A stretch of 52,158 nt of DNA from assembly GCA_014239735.1 (NCBI GenBank), contig JAAZYI010000028.1, forward strand, positions 1-52,158. Reading direction: 5' to 3'. A program made the translations under genes and the position numbers. A model generated the notes under the pieces. The model did not search any database. It was not told where the DNA came from and saw only the letters and a program-made list of their open reading frames with translations. Below are positions 18,722-27,185 of this stretch, one piece after another. Each line of letters starts with the position of its first letter. Position 1 is the first letter of the stretch. The DNA is from Dehalococcoidia bacterium (lineage in GTDB: Bacteria; Chloroflexota; Dehalococcoidia; Lucifugimonadales; Lucifugimonadaceae).

Positions 18722-18737
18722 GATACACTTCGGAAAC
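18722..18737. promoter_or_regulatory. GlnR-like box (GATAC-n6-GAAAC) upstream of dppB
   Basis: GATAC at 18722-18726 and GAAAC at 18733-18737 are separated by exactly six bases. This matches the published actinobacterial GlnR consensus gTnAC-n6-GaAAC except for one base. The site is about 70 bp upstream of the dppB ATG. The regulator itself is not in the window. Confidence 0.45.
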
Positions 18738-18797
18738 ATCATTCTAATCGAATAACTTAGTAAATATAACCTTGATTGTTACCTTTTACAAGTGTTT

Positions 18798-18824
18798 GTT
18801 TCAAAATTGTTTCAGGTATGTTTC
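18798..18824. promoter_or_regulatory. Triple 11-bp-period GTTTC (GAAAC) array upstream of the binding-protein gene
   Basis: GTTTC occurs at 18798-18802, 18809-18813 and 18820-18824, each separated by six bases, giving an exact 11-bp period; on the minus strand these read GAAAC. The last repeat ends 8 bp before a TTGCAT element. The same GAAAC-n6-GAAAC pattern followed by TTGCAT occurs upstream of glnA. OmpR-family regulators bind direct repeats of this period. Confidence 0.5.
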
Positions 18825-18832
18825 CTAAATTA

Positions 18833-18859
18833 TTGCATTTTTTGAAATTGTGATATTAT
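18833..18859 (+). promoter_or_regulatory. Candidate promoter for the binding-protein gene
   Basis: TTGCAT at 18833-18838 could be a -35 and TATTAT at 18854-18859 a -10, with a short 15-bp spacer. An alternative is TTGAAA at 18842-18847 with AATCAT at 18865-18870 (17-bp spacer). Either is weak by sequence, as expected for an activator-dependent promoter below the GTTTC array. Confidence 0.3.
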
Positions 18860-18951
18860 TCCAGAATCATCTTAATTGGTGTGAGTTTTAATTTTGTTAA
18901 TTTTGAACTTAAACCGACTAAAAGATTTTGATGATATTAAATAAACTAAGT

Positions 18952-18967
18952 ACGGGCACTTGCCCGT
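18952..18967 (+). other. GC-rich leader hairpin before the binding-protein gene
   Basis: ACGGGC (18952-18957) and GCCCGT (18962-18967) form a perfect 6-bp stem with a 4-nt loop, five bases before the Shine-Dalgarno at 18972. It is striking in AT-rich sequence. No T-run follows, so termination is unlikely. It may protect the 5' end of an abundant mRNA or mark a processing site. Confidence 0.5.
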
Positions 18968-18987
18968 TCATAAAGGAGAATAGGTAG

Positions 18988-20868
18988 ATGAGTAAAAAAC
19001 TTCTATCATTAATGCTTGCCGTATTGATGTCTCTATCTCTAGTTATGGTTGCTTGTGGTGGCGATGATGAAGCCGAAGAGACTTCATCTTCTTCATCTTC
19101 TACTTCTGCTGCTAAGTCAGAAGTTAAGATAATTGAAAAAAGCACTCAACCTGCTGAGAAGAAAGAATCTGCCAGTTCTAGCTCGGGTGGACTCAAGTCA
19201 GTGGACCGTGCAAAAACTTTCATAACCTTCCAAGGAGGTTCTGAAGGCCGACACACAGACCACGAATTGTGGAACCCGTATGCAATTGGTGCTAACCACC
19301 AAAGAGGTCCGAACATTATTTATGAACCTCTAGCTTTCTTCAGTGCTTTCGCTGATGAGACTATTCCATGGTTGGCAACAAGCTGGGATTGGAACGGTGA
19401 CTTCACTGAACTTACAATTAACCTTCGAAAGGGAGTTGACTGGAGTGATGGTGAAGAATTCAACGCCGATGACGTTGTATACACCCTTAACACTTTGAAA
19501 GACTATGCTGAAGAAGTGCGATGGGGAACTGACATTGACGCAGTGATGACTTCTGCTACTAAAGTAGATAGCCACACAGTTAAAGTGTCATTATCTAGGC
19601 CTGACCCAAGATTCATGTTCTTGTTAACATACAAGTTTGATATTGGTGTTTACATTGTTCCTGAGCACGTTTATAACGGCCAGGACTGGACTACATTCAA
19701 GGCTTTTGACGTAGATGCTGGATTACCAGTAACTACAGGCCCTTGGAGAATAACAGCTGGAACACCTGAACAAAAAGTGTTCGATCGAGCTGATTCTTGG
19801 TGGGGTGAAGGAAAGTCAGACCTTAAAGGTTATGGTGTACTTCCTGAAGTAGAGAGAATTATCTATCTACCAGGCACAGGTGACCAGCAGACTACTGCAC
19901 AAGCTCTAATTAAGGGTGATGTGGACTATGCTGCAATGACTACTCCTAAGACTATTAAAGAGGCTTTGTCTCAAAACTCTAAGCTACTAACTCACTCTGA
20001 ACAAGAGTCTCCATACGGATATGTTGACTGGTGGCCAGTATCGCTTGCGTTTAACAACTCAGGTAAATACGGACCATACGATGACAAAGACATCCGATGG
20101 GCAATGAGTTACTTGCTTGACAGAAAAGAACTTTCAAAAGTAGGTTACGATGGTGCAGCGGCTCTAAACCCGTTGACTATGCCTCAGTACCCTCCTCTTC
20201 AGAAATACTTTGATGGTGTTGCTGATCTTCTAACTGGAGACCACGATACTACTAAGTATGATCCTGATAAAGCCGCCGAAACTTTCACTGCCAAAGGCTA
20301 TTCTAAGAATGGCGATGGAATGTGGGAAAAAGATGGCGAGACTATTAACTGTGAAATAATTGGATTTAGCCCATGGGTTGACCTTGGACCTCTAACTGCT
20401 GAGCAGTTAAGAAAAGGTGGAATCAATGCTAGTTACATCCAACCGCCAGATGCTTCATCTAGAATGGCTGAAGGTAACTTCGAGTGTCTAATGTTTGGAC
20501 ACGGTGGTTCAGTAAGAGACCCTTACTTTACTATGAAGCTTTACCAGAGCTCATCTGTGAACATCCCAGGTGGTCACCAGGTTAACTTCTACCACTGGGA
20601 GAATGCTACTTGGGACGAACTTACTGATAAGATCGCCCAAACTCACCCAGACGAAACTGACACAATCATGGGATACTACCATGATGCTATGGAAATCTGG
20701 ATCGATGAATTGCCAGACGTACCAGTTCTTGAGTTCTACCACAGAATTGTGATGAGCAGAGAGTATTGGGATGGATGGCCTACAGATCAAGGCGACAGTT
20801 ACGTTAACGAAGCTTCTTGGCACCTTACATGGGGTCTAGTGCTTCACAAACTTACTGCCACTCAATAG
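18988..20868 (+). CDS. ABC transporter substrate-binding lipoprotein, family 5 (dipeptide/oligopeptide type)
   Basis: Extracytoplasmic peptide- or solute-binding protein for the divergent DppBCDF importer, 626 residues. A lipoprotein signal ends at the lipobox with C23 (SLVMVAC), then an acidic and Ser-rich linker to about residue 60. The SBP_bac_5 fold follows: [52 protein letters not shown], and the C-terminal [15 protein letters not shown] region. Codon use differs from neighbours, with more C-ending codons (AAC, GAC, TAC, TTC), as in very highly expressed genes. A strong Shine-Dalgarno, a leader hairpin and a good terminator also point to abundant expression. The ligand is not predictable; family 5 also binds glycosides and nickel. 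Confidence 0.93.
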   Translation: MSKKLLSLMLAVLMSLSLVMVACGGDDEAEETSSSSSSTSAAKSEVKIIEKSTQPAEKKESASSSSGGLKSVDRAKTFITFQGGSEGRHTDHELWNPYAIGANHQRGPNIIYEPLAFFSAFADETIPWLATSWDWNGDFTELTINLRKGVDWSDGEEFNADDVVYTLNTLKDYAEEVRWGTDIDAVMTSATKVDSHTVKVSLSRPDPRFMFLLTYKFDIGVYIVPEHVYNGQDWTTFKAFDVDAGLPVTTGPWRITAGTPEQKVFDRADSWWGEGKSDLKGYGVLPEVERIIYLPGTGDQQTTAQALIKGDVDYAAMTTPKTIKEALSQNSKLLTHSEQESPYGYVDWWPVSLAFNNSGKYGPYDDKDIRWAMSYLLDRKELSKVGYDGAAALNPLTMPQYPPLQKYFDGVADLLTGDHDTTKYDPDKAAETFTAKGYSKNGDGMWEKDGETINCEIIGFSPWVDLGPLTAEQLRKGGINASYIQPPDASSRMAEGNFECLMFGHGGSVRDPYFTMKLYQSSSVNIPGGHQVNFYHWENATWDELTDKIAQTHPDETDTIMGYYHDAMEIWIDELPDVPVLEFYHRIVMSREYWDGWPTDQGDSYVNEASWHLTWGLVLHKLTATQ

Positions 20869-20889
20869 TTTAACTAGAAATAGTTTTAG

Positions 20890-20922
20890 AAAGAGCCCAC
20901 ATTGTTGGGCTCTTTCTTTATT
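20890..20922 (+). terminator. Rho-independent terminator of the binding-protein gene
   Basis: AAAGAGCCCA (20890-20899) pairs perfectly with TGGGCTCTTT (20906-20915) around a 6-nt loop, followed by CTTTATTT. It lies 21 bp past the stop codon. This is the strongest terminator in the window. Confidence 0.9.
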
Positions 20923-20977
20923 TAACTCACTTATTCGAATAAACTAATTTCTAATATATTTTGGTAAGGAGAAAATT

Positions 20978-21766
20978 TTGTTAGCAGATCTATCTGGAAA
21001 AACCGCAATTATAACTGGAGGCGGACAAGGCTTGGGTTTTGGTATATCTACAAAGATGGCTCAACAGGGAGCAAATTTAATTGTCACTGACATAGATGAA
21101 AGAAATAAGTCAGCAGTAAGTGACCTAGCAAGTAAATACAATGTCAAAAGCTTATACATTGAAATGAATGTTACAGACCAGTCTCAAGTAGAAAACGGAA
21201 TTAGCAAGGCATTTGAATTTTCCAGTGTAGATATATTAGTAAATAATGCAGGTGTAGCAGGTGCTCCTGGTTCTACAGGAACAATTTGGAGAGATGAAGA
21301 TTGGGATTTTACTTGGGAAGTTAATGTAAAAGGATTGCATAGAGTAACAGAGGCCGTATTGCCTCACATGCTAGAAAAAGAATCTGGCAAGATTATTAAT
21401 ATATCTTCTGTTGCAGCTAGAGCAGCAAAATACACCACCTCATACTATGCAACCACAAAGATGGCTGTAATTGCTTATACACAAGCATTAGCAAGGGAAT
21501 TTGGGTCAAAGAATATTAATGTTAATGCCATAGCACCAGGCAGGATACTTACAAGCTTCCACAAAGAATGGGTAGACAATAGAGCAAAATTAGGAGATAC
21601 AACAACTGATCTCTTTTCAAAAGAAGCATTAAGTCAGGTTATGCCTTTGGGTAGAGCTCAGACACCAGAAGATATTGGATCCTTAGCAGCTTTTCTTGCC
21701 TCTGAAGATGCAAAAAATATTACAGGCCAGACAATTCAGTGTGATGGTGGCCAAGTTATGGCGTAG
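20978..21766 (+). CDS. Short-chain dehydrogenase/reductase (SDR)
   Basis: A 262-residue classical SDR. The NAD(P) motif TGGGQGLG is at about 13-20, followed by NNAG, NISSVAAR with the catalytic Ser, and YYATTK with the Tyr and Lys of YxxxK. D at the end of beta-2 (VTDID) suggests NAD preference. GQTIQCDGGQ near the C-terminus is typical of 3-oxoacyl-ACP-reductase-like or sugar/alcohol dehydrogenases; the substrate is unknown. The start is TTG at 20978 with AAGGAG at proper spacing. It overlaps the convergent lipoprotein gene by 11 bp. Confidence 0.88.
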   Translation: MLADLSGKTAIITGGGQGLGFGISTKMAQQGANLIVTDIDERNKSAVSDLASKYNVKSLYIEMNVTDQSQVENGISKAFEFSSVDILVNNAGVAGAPGSTGTIWRDEDWDFTWEVNVKGLHRVTEAVLPHMLEKESGKIINISSVAARAAKYTTSYYATTKMAVIAYTQALAREFGSKNINVNAIAPGRILTSFHKEWVDNRAKLGDTTTDLFSKEALSQVMPLGRAQTPEDIGSLAAFLASEDAKNITGQTIQCDGGQVMA

Positions 21767-22316
21767 TAATAAGTAAAGATAGAAGGTTTGAGCATGTATT
21801 TCTAGACTCTAATGTATCTTTCCCTTCACACATTACTATAACATTCTCAAAGATTACGAAATCTCCATATTTTGATGTGTAGTTACATCCTGAGTGTGGT
21901 TGGCCTGGAGGCCTACTACACCTTCTCCTGTCTTTCTCCCCATCCTCCCACGGCACATCTCCCGTAACTATACTATCTTTACCGGTTACTAATTTTGCAT
22001 CCTCTGATCCTTGATTTAAGGCATCCTGATGATTACCGTAAAATCTCAACTCGTAATCCATTTTTTTAAAAATTCCATGAAAAGCAGATGAAAGAGGAGG
22101 GACTTCCTCAACGTCTTTATATTCTCTAAGTGATTTAAACCCAGCAGATTTGAAATCTTCTATATTTAAAATAATCTCGTTATTAGTAATTTCTGGAAAA
22201 GCTTGTTCAATCAAATCTGCCTCAGACTCTGCATTTCCTGAAGAGCATGATATAAGGAAAATAAATAAAACCTGAAAAATTATAAATAATTTAATTTTGG
22301 CATATAACTTATTCAG
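21756..22316 (-). CDS. Small Cys-containing lipoprotein, paralogous family, apparent CTG start
   Basis: The obvious ORF from TTG at 22214 lacks a signal. Reading on in frame gives an N-terminus MNKLYAKIKLFIIFQVLFIF and then lipobox LISC (C24) SS, beginning at CTG at 22316-22314. That CTG overlaps the stop of the upstream lipoprotein gene and follows AAAGGAG by six bases, an ideal ribosome site. The full length is 186 residues. The core shares IEDFKSAGFKS, YELRFYGNHQDAL, a WEDGEKDRRRC ... GC pair, KYGDFVIFENVIVMCEG and a late Cys with the proteins at 22309, 24850 and 45173. The function is unknown; extracytoplasmic, with likely disulfides. Confidence 0.72.
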   Translation of the reverse strand: MNKLYAKIKLFIIFQVLFIFLISCSSGNAESEADLIEQAFPEITNNEIILNIEDFKSAGFKSLREYKDVEEVPPLSSAFHGIFKKMDYELRFYGNHQDALNQGSEDAKLVTGKDSIVTGDVPWEDGEKDRRRCSRPPGQPHSGCNYTSKYGDFVIFENVIVMCEGKDTLESRNTCSNLLSLLITTP

Positions 22317-22932
22317 TTATTACTCCTTTTAAGCCATCAACCATTAAATTAATATTTTTATGAGATTCTTCTAGGTCAGCACCTTGGCCTAAAATAATTA
22401 CGTTTCCAAATATTTTATAATCAGCATACTTTGGAATAATACAGGCACCTGTATGGTGACCACCATCACCTTGACATTCTCTTGCTTCTTTTAGAAGTTC
22501 AGGCCAATCTGCCCCAATAGGATGAACTGCTTTAGGATCATCCGTACTTTTTTTTCTAATCTGCGCGTTTTCTCCAGTTCTTAGATCAGCAGAGTTTTCT
22601 CCTATGCTTACTGCATCTGAATGAGAAGCATAGAACCTCAATTCATAATCAATCATGTCTTTTCCTGACCAATCTTTATATGGAACCTTCCAGAAACCCC
22701 AATATGCGTTTACCATGCCATTCATTAACTTGTCTTCTTTTACGGCCTTGCCTTTTTTGTAACCAATAGCAATAAAATCATCTAGTGAATAAAGTTTTTC
22801 ACTATCTTCAACTTGCTCAAAAATAACTTCTGCACTGGATGAAGCGTTTGAGGACGAATCTGAACCTCCTCCGCAAGATATCAAAGCAAAGGACCCAGAA
22901 ATTAATAAAAATGATATAAGTATTTTTTTCAT
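22309..22932 (-). CDS. Small lipoprotein, paralogous family
   Basis: A 207-residue protein with lipobox ALISC (C20) and a Gly/Ser-rich linker. The core begins LYSLDDFIAIGYKKGKAV, then WGFWKVPY, YELRFYASHSDAVSIGENSADLRTG, a pair of Cys (ARECQGDGG...GAC) and KYADYKIFGNVIILGQG. This order of elements recurs in the lipoproteins at 21756, 24850, 45173 and, more loosely, 28938. I do not recognise a named family. AGGAGA precedes the ATG. It is followed by, and overlaps, the CTG-start paralogue, and is divergent from the propeller lipoprotein at 23051. Confidence 0.8.
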   Translation of the reverse strand: MKKILISFLLISGSFALISCGGGSDSSSNASSSAEVIFEQVEDSEKLYSLDDFIAIGYKKGKAVKEDKLMNGMVNAYWGFWKVPYKDWSGKDMIDYELRFYASHSDAVSIGENSADLRTGENAQIRKKSTDDPKAVHPIGADWPELLKEARECQGDGGHHTGACIIPKYADYKIFGNVIILGQGADLEESHKNINLMVDGLKGVITE

Positions 22933-22992
22933 TAAATTTCTCCTAAATATAACGTTGTCTCATATTAAACTAAGTTACTCTTCATGTTAAGA

Positions 22993-22998
22993 TATAAT
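22993..22998 (+). promoter_or_regulatory. Candidate -10 element for the propeller lipoprotein gene
   Basis: A perfect TATAAT lies 53 bp upstream of the ATG at 23051 in the 118-bp divergent region. No good -35 sits at 16-18 bp, so this is a tentative call. Confidence 0.3.
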
Positions 22999-23050
22999 TT
23001 AATAGTTTATCAAAAATTATTAACATACCCAAAAAGGCAGAGAAGATTTT

Positions 23051-24880
23051 ATGTTTAAAAAAACTAGTTTAATAGCTTTATTTACTATCCTGTCTTTTAT
23101 CTTGTATTCATGTTCTTCTAGCGAAAATGAAATAGTTCAAACAGAAAAAGAAATTTCTAATGAGTCAAAAAAAGAAATTGTTGAGAGCGACAAGGGCAGC
23201 AATGCACAAGCTATTCCTTATGCAGTAAAAGGAAGGTCAGTAGATATAGAGTTTGATGGGAGTCATATATGGATAGCTCACTATGAAGATTCAATAATTT
23301 CTAAAGTAGATTTACAAGGAAAAACTGTTGGCACATATAAAGTTCAAGGGGAGCCAATAAAGCTAACTTTTGATGGAGAATATATGTGGGTTGCTCATTT
23401 CACCGAACCAATAGTGAGTAAATTAGGTTTAGATGGGGAAATTATTGGAATTTATGATACAGGAGAATCGCCAGGCGGGATCTTTAGAGACGGAGAAGAT
23501 ATATGGGTTGCAAATGGAATGTCTAATTTTATTTCTAAGATATCCAGAGATACAGGTGAGACCTTAGCAGAATATCAAGTAGGTGGTGGTGAAATGCCAG
23601 GCCCTTACGCAATGGAGTTTGATGGAGAAAATTTATGGGTGGCTAATTATTTTGAAAATACAGTTGAAAGGCTCAATCTTAAAGGTGAAGTAATTCAAAC
23701 TATAATGCCTGGGTTTGATCCAGTTTCTTTGGAATATGATGGAGAAAATTTATGGGTAGTGCTAGTAGATGAAGATAGCATTGCACTAATTGATAATGAA
23801 GGAGAAATAGAAAGCGTTCATCCTGTGCCAAATGGTCCTCGGCAAGTATTGTTTGATGGGGGTAATTTATGGGTAGTAAGTTTTGATGAAAAAAAATTGT
23901 CTAGGTTAGATTTAAATGGAAAAGTTGAAGGAGAAATTACACTAGATGGTGGTCCTTGGGCAATGGAACATGATGGAGAAAATTTATGGGTTATTGATTC
24001 AACTGCTCCCAAATTATGGAAGATAACAAACAAAGATAGGGAGCTTGAAAAACCAGAATCAATTAGTGAAAAGTATTACAGTTTAGACGAAATAAAATCT
24101 TTACCTCACATTGTTACGACTGAACAAGGATTTTTCTCTTCGCCTTTCCCATCACTAATCATTGGAGAAAATATATGGCTTTCAATAAAAAATGAACAAA
24201 GAATTGTGATCATAGATGAAAATGGAGAAGAAGGAGAATCAATAAAAATTGATGGAGAGCTATCTGATATGAAATTTGATGGGAATTTTGTATGGATTTC
24301 TGATCCAGAAGAAAGATCTATATTAAAATACACATCTGATGGATCATTTGTAGCAGAATACGATGTGTCCTCAAGGCCTACCAAGATAGAATTTGTAGAT
24401 AATAATATTTGGTTTATTAGCACCGAAGATGACTCTTTAAGCTGGATGACAAAATCAGGTGAAGTAGGAGAGGTTTATCAAATTGGTGGATGGCCACTGG
24501 ATATACTATTTGATGGCAAATACGTTTGGACATCAAACGCAAGAGATAAGACAGTTTCAAGAATTACTTTGGACGGTGAAGAATTAAAAAAATATAGAGT
24601 TGGTGATACTCCTGTCCAAATTCTTTTTTCAAATCATCATGGAGAAGGTCATATATGGGTTCTAAATTATGGAGATAACACTTTAATGAAGCTAACAAGA
24701 TATGGAATGCGTCTTGCAGTAGTAACTTTAAGCAAAGGTTCATCTGATCTTGCATCATATCAAGATAAAATAATTACCTACAATCCATCAACAGAACTTT
24801 TTAAAGAGGTTTCGGCTGAAATTGGTGGAGAATCCATGGAAAATAATAAATGGAGAGAACCATCAAGATTTACAAAATAA
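23051..24880 (+). CDS. Double beta-propeller lipoprotein (12-13 FDGxxLWVA-type blades)
   Basis: A 609-residue lipoprotein with lipobox LYSC (C21). After a charged linker, a ~39-residue repeat with consensus FDGENLWVAN...SKLDLDG...G.P recurs with its DG/W centre near residues 69, 108, 147, 191, 230, 269 and 308 (seven blades). A second set follows near 372, 410, 450, 488 and 530, with a possible degenerate last blade. This resembles Vgb/NHL/YncE-like propellers. The linker between the sets contains KYYSLDEIKSL, which matches the first core motif of the neighbouring small lipoproteins. No enzyme motif is seen; a binding or scaffold role at the cell surface is inference. Confidence 0.85.
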   Translation: MFKKTSLIALFTILSFILYSCSSSENEIVQTEKEISNESKKEIVESDKGSNAQAIPYAVKGRSVDIEFDGSHIWIAHYEDSIISKVDLQGKTVGTYKVQGEPIKLTFDGEYMWVAHFTEPIVSKLGLDGEIIGIYDTGESPGGIFRDGEDIWVANGMSNFISKISRDTGETLAEYQVGGGEMPGPYAMEFDGENLWVANYFENTVERLNLKGEVIQTIMPGFDPVSLEYDGENLWVVLVDEDSIALIDNEGEIESVHPVPNGPRQVLFDGGNLWVVSFDEKKLSRLDLNGKVEGEITLDGGPWAMEHDGENLWVIDSTAPKLWKITNKDRELEKPESISEKYYSLDEIKSLPHIVTTEQGFFSSPFPSLIIGENIWLSIKNEQRIVIIDENGEEGESIKIDGELSDMKFDGNFVWISDPEERSILKYTSDGSFVAEYDVSSRPTKIEFVDNNIWFISTEDDSLSWMTKSGEVGEVYQIGGWPLDILFDGKYVWTSNARDKTVSRITLDGEELKKYRVGDTPVQILFSNHHGEGHIWVLNYGDNTLMKLTRYGMRLAVVTLSKGSSDLASYQDKIITYNPSTELFKEVSAEIGGESMENNKWREPSRFTK

Positions 24881-25398
24881 ATAAATTTATAATTCTAATT
24901 TTATTACTACTTTTAAGTTTAATCTCATGTTCTTCTAATGAATCAAATAATAACCTTCAATTAGAGAAAGTAATTAAGCCTGACTTCAAAATATCAATCA
25001 GTGAAATATCTGTTCCTAAGCTTAAAATAGGCAAGAAATACAGTGTTGATGCTTTACCAAAAGCTGTTGCTGTTTCAAGAGCAATATTCAATAAAAAAGA
25101 CATAGAGATAAGAGAATATGAAACGCATGCAGAAGCTATTGAATTTGGAGAAGAATATGCATCTAGTGTTTCTGGAAAAGACGCCATAGTAAGTGGCGAT
25201 AATATTATGTGGGAAGAAGGGGCTAAAGATAGAAGAAAATGTGTTCCTAGAGCAGGGAATTCGGAGGCAGGATGCGATCAAACTCCACGTTTTGGAGGTT
25301 ATTTAATAATGGGAAACTTAATAATTCTATGTGAAGGATTAAGTAATGAAGAGTCCTTAACTCTTTGCCATTCATTTAAAGATGGATTAAATCCTTAA
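24850..25398 (+). CDS. Small Cys-containing lipoprotein, paralogous family
   Basis: A 182-residue protein with a long hydrophobic signal and lipobox LISC (C27). The core has IEIREYETHAEAIEFGEEYA, SGKDAIVSGD, WEEGAKDRRKC ... GC, RFGGYLIMGNLIILCEG and LCHSF. The WE[DE]GxKDRR[RK]C block is almost the same as in the protein at 21756, so these two are the closest pair, although they sit on opposite strands around the propeller gene. The start overlaps the end of the propeller gene by 31 bp, implying co-expression. The stop abuts the convergent SDR at 25399. Function unknown. Confidence 0.82.
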   Translation: MERTIKIYKINKFIILILLLLLSLISCSSNESNNNLQLEKVIKPDFKISISEISVPKLKIGKKYSVDALPKAVAVSRAIFNKKDIEIREYETHAEAIEFGEEYASSVSGKDAIVSGDNIMWEEGAKDRRKCVPRAGNSEAGCDQTPRFGGYLIMGNLIILCEGLSNEESLTLCHSFKDGLNP

Positions 25399-26199
25399 TT
25401 ATCCCTGGTCGCCAGTGTCCCATGCTCCTTGCGCCATCATTCCTCCATCAACTACTAAATATTCTCCAGTAATAAATAATGCCTTTTCGCTACTTAAAAA
25501 TGATACTGCATGACCAATTTCTTCTGGTTCACCAATTCTGCCGACTGGATGAACTGCGCCAAAACCTTTTAATGCTTCATCTAAATTTACATCTTTGCTT
25601 ACCGAATTAGTAACCATTGGAGTATTAAATGTACCAGGACAAATAGCAGTTACTCTAATGTTTTCTGCGGCATAATCAAGAGACATCTGTCTTGTAAGTG
25701 AAAGAACTCCACCTTTGCTGGCTGCATAAGGAGGAACTAACTTCATTGACTGTAATCCTTGTACGCTAGCAATATTTACTATTGAGCCACCATTATTATT
25801 TCTCATATGAGGGATAGAGTATTTAGACATTAAAAAATAACTTTTTAAGTTTACATTTAATATTGCGTCCCACATTTCTTCAGGTGTCTCTTCAACATTT
25901 TTATATGAAGTCAAGGGTTGAATACCAACATTGTTAACCAGAATGTCTACACTCCCAAAAGCATCAACGCATTCATTTACAACTTTCTCGGGAACATCAG
26001 ATTTTTCAAAATTACCTTTTACAAATATTGCTGAACCACCATTGCTATTTATTGAATTTGCAACTTCTTGTCCATGCTCTTCTGAAATATCAGCTATACA
26101 TATTTTTGCACCTTCTGAAGAAAGTACATCAACTACACCTTTTCCTATTCCTTGCGCTCCTCCAGTTACTATTGCTACTTTATTGTCATGAGCACCCAT
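25399..26199 (-). CDS. Short-chain dehydrogenase/reductase (SDR)
   Basis: A 266-residue classical SDR with TGGAQGIGKG, NNVG (in place of NNAG), NIASVQG with the catalytic Ser, and PYAASKGG with Tyr and Lys. D in ICIADIS at the end of beta-2 favours NAD. VVDGGMMAQG is near the C-terminus. GAGG precedes the ATG at proper spacing. It is divergent from the lactonase gene at 26292. A role as a sugar or polyol dehydrogenase making lactone for that enzyme is plausible but unproven. Confidence 0.87.
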   Translation of the reverse strand: MGAHDNKVAIVTGGAQGIGKGVVDVLSSEGAKICIADISEEHGQEVANSINSNGGSAIFVKGNFEKSDVPEKVVNECVDAFGSVDILVNNVGIQPLTSYKNVEETPEEMWDAILNVNLKSYFLMSKYSIPHMRNNNGGSIVNIASVQGLQSMKLVPPYAASKGGVLSLTRQMSLDYAAENIRVTAICPGTFNTPMVTNSVSKDVNLDEALKGFGAVHPVGRIGEPEEIGHAVSFLSSEKALFITGEYLVVDGGMMAQGAWDTGDQG

Positions 26200-26291
26200 A
26201 AATTAACCTCTTTTTCATGATTTTTTTTCAAATTATACACGATATAAATATATCCTGATAATATGCATTTATATATCAACAAGGAGAGATA

Positions 26292-27185
26292 ATGGAATAC
26301 CAGATAGAAAAAGTAGCATCGCCAAATGCAGAGGTTGGAGAAGGTCCTGTATGGAACCCAGAAGAAAGAAAAGTTTATTGGACAGATATTGCTGGAGGAA
26401 AATTATTTAAATACGATCCTGATTCTGGTTCAAATGAAATTATACACAATGGAGCTTCTGTTGGAGGATATAGATTCAATGAGGAAGGAGGTCTAGTTCT
26501 AGGCACGTGGGAAGGTGTTTGGCTTTGGAATTCTGATGATGATTACAAGGTTTTGAAAGAAGGCACAATTGATGGGACAGATGTTCCAGTAAGAATTAAT
26601 GATTCCACTTCTGGGCCTGATGGAAGTTTTTATTGTGGCACTGATAGGGTTGGCTGGAAAGATGATGTTGTTTTTAGGCTAAATACGGATGCATCTATTG
26701 ATATAATCGATGAAGGGGTTGAACTATGTAATGGAATGGGATTCTCGCCTGACGAACTTGAATTTTACAGCACAGATACTATAAAGAAAACAATTTACAA
26801 ATGGGATTACAATTCAACTACAAGAGCAATATCCAACAAAAGAGTTCTTGTGAAATATGATGGTGATGGCATTACGGATGGAATGACAGTTGATTCTGAA
26901 GGATTTATATGGTCTGCAATATGGTGGGGATCAAAAGTTATGAGATTTGACCCAGACGGAAAACTTGAAAGAGAAGTTTATTTTCCTGCAACACAAACTT
27001 CATGTCCTACGTTTGGCGGAGATGATTTAAACGAATTATATGTATCTACTGCGGGCGCAGACTTTGGAGGCGAACCAACTGGAATAGAACCTCCTGGTTA
27101 TGATTTCAGTGCCTACAGAGGAGGAGATTTATTTAAAGCAACTCTTGATATTCAAGGGAAGCTTGAATATAAAACAAAATTCTAA
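26292..27185 (+). CDS. SMP-30/regucalcin-type sugar lactonase
   Basis: A 297-residue six-bladed propeller lactonase. It has EGPVWNPEERKVYWTDI at about 18-34, RINDSTSGPDGSFYCGT (RxND and GPDG metal/substrate site), LCNGMGFSPDELEFYSTDT, ITDGMTVDSEGFIWSA, and the C-terminal CPTFGGDDLNELYVSTA. This matches the L-arabinolactonase/regucalcin branch better than the gluconolactonase at 6391. AAGGAGAG precedes the ATG. The stop directly abuts the convergent RraA-like gene. It probably hydrolyses an aldonolactone made by an SDR or a Gfo/Idh enzyme. Confidence 0.9.
   Translation: MEYQIEKVASPNAEVGEGPVWNPEERKVYWTDIAGGKLFKYDPDSGSNEIIHNGASVGGYRFNEEGGLVLGTWEGVWLWNSDDDYKVLKEGTIDGTDVPVRINDSTSGPDGSFYCGTDRVGWKDDVVFRLNTDASIDIIDEGVELCNGMGFSPDELEFYSTDTIKKTIYKWDYNSTTRAISNKRVLVKYDGDGITDGMTVDSEGFIWSAIWWGSKVMRFDPDGKLEREVYFPATQTSCPTFGGDDLNELYVSTAGADFGGEPTGIEPPGYDFSAYRGGDLFKATLDIQGKLEYKTKF

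Larger units (their letters stand above)
18654..18987. promoter_or_regulatory. 334-bp divergent regulatory region between dppB and the binding-protein gene
   Basis: This is the only non-coding stretch over 300 bp in the window. It has no convincing ORF. It holds a GATAC/GAAAC pair at 18722-18737 near dppB, a triple GTTTC array at 18798-18824, a TTGCAT at 18833, and a GC-rich hairpin plus strong Shine-Dalgarno (AAAGGAGA, 18972-18979) just before the binding-protein ATG. The binding-protein leader is therefore probably long, about 100 nt or more. A 10-bp imperfect tandem (TTAATACTAG/TTAATACTAA, 18673-18692) lies near dppB and is probably only low-complexity sequence. Confidence 0.65.

Noticed and set aside
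23600-24010. Repeated 20-bp DNA segment that could look like a CRISPR or tandem array
   Set aside because: It encodes the GENLWV core of propeller blades in frame, with variable spacing. This is protein repeat structure.
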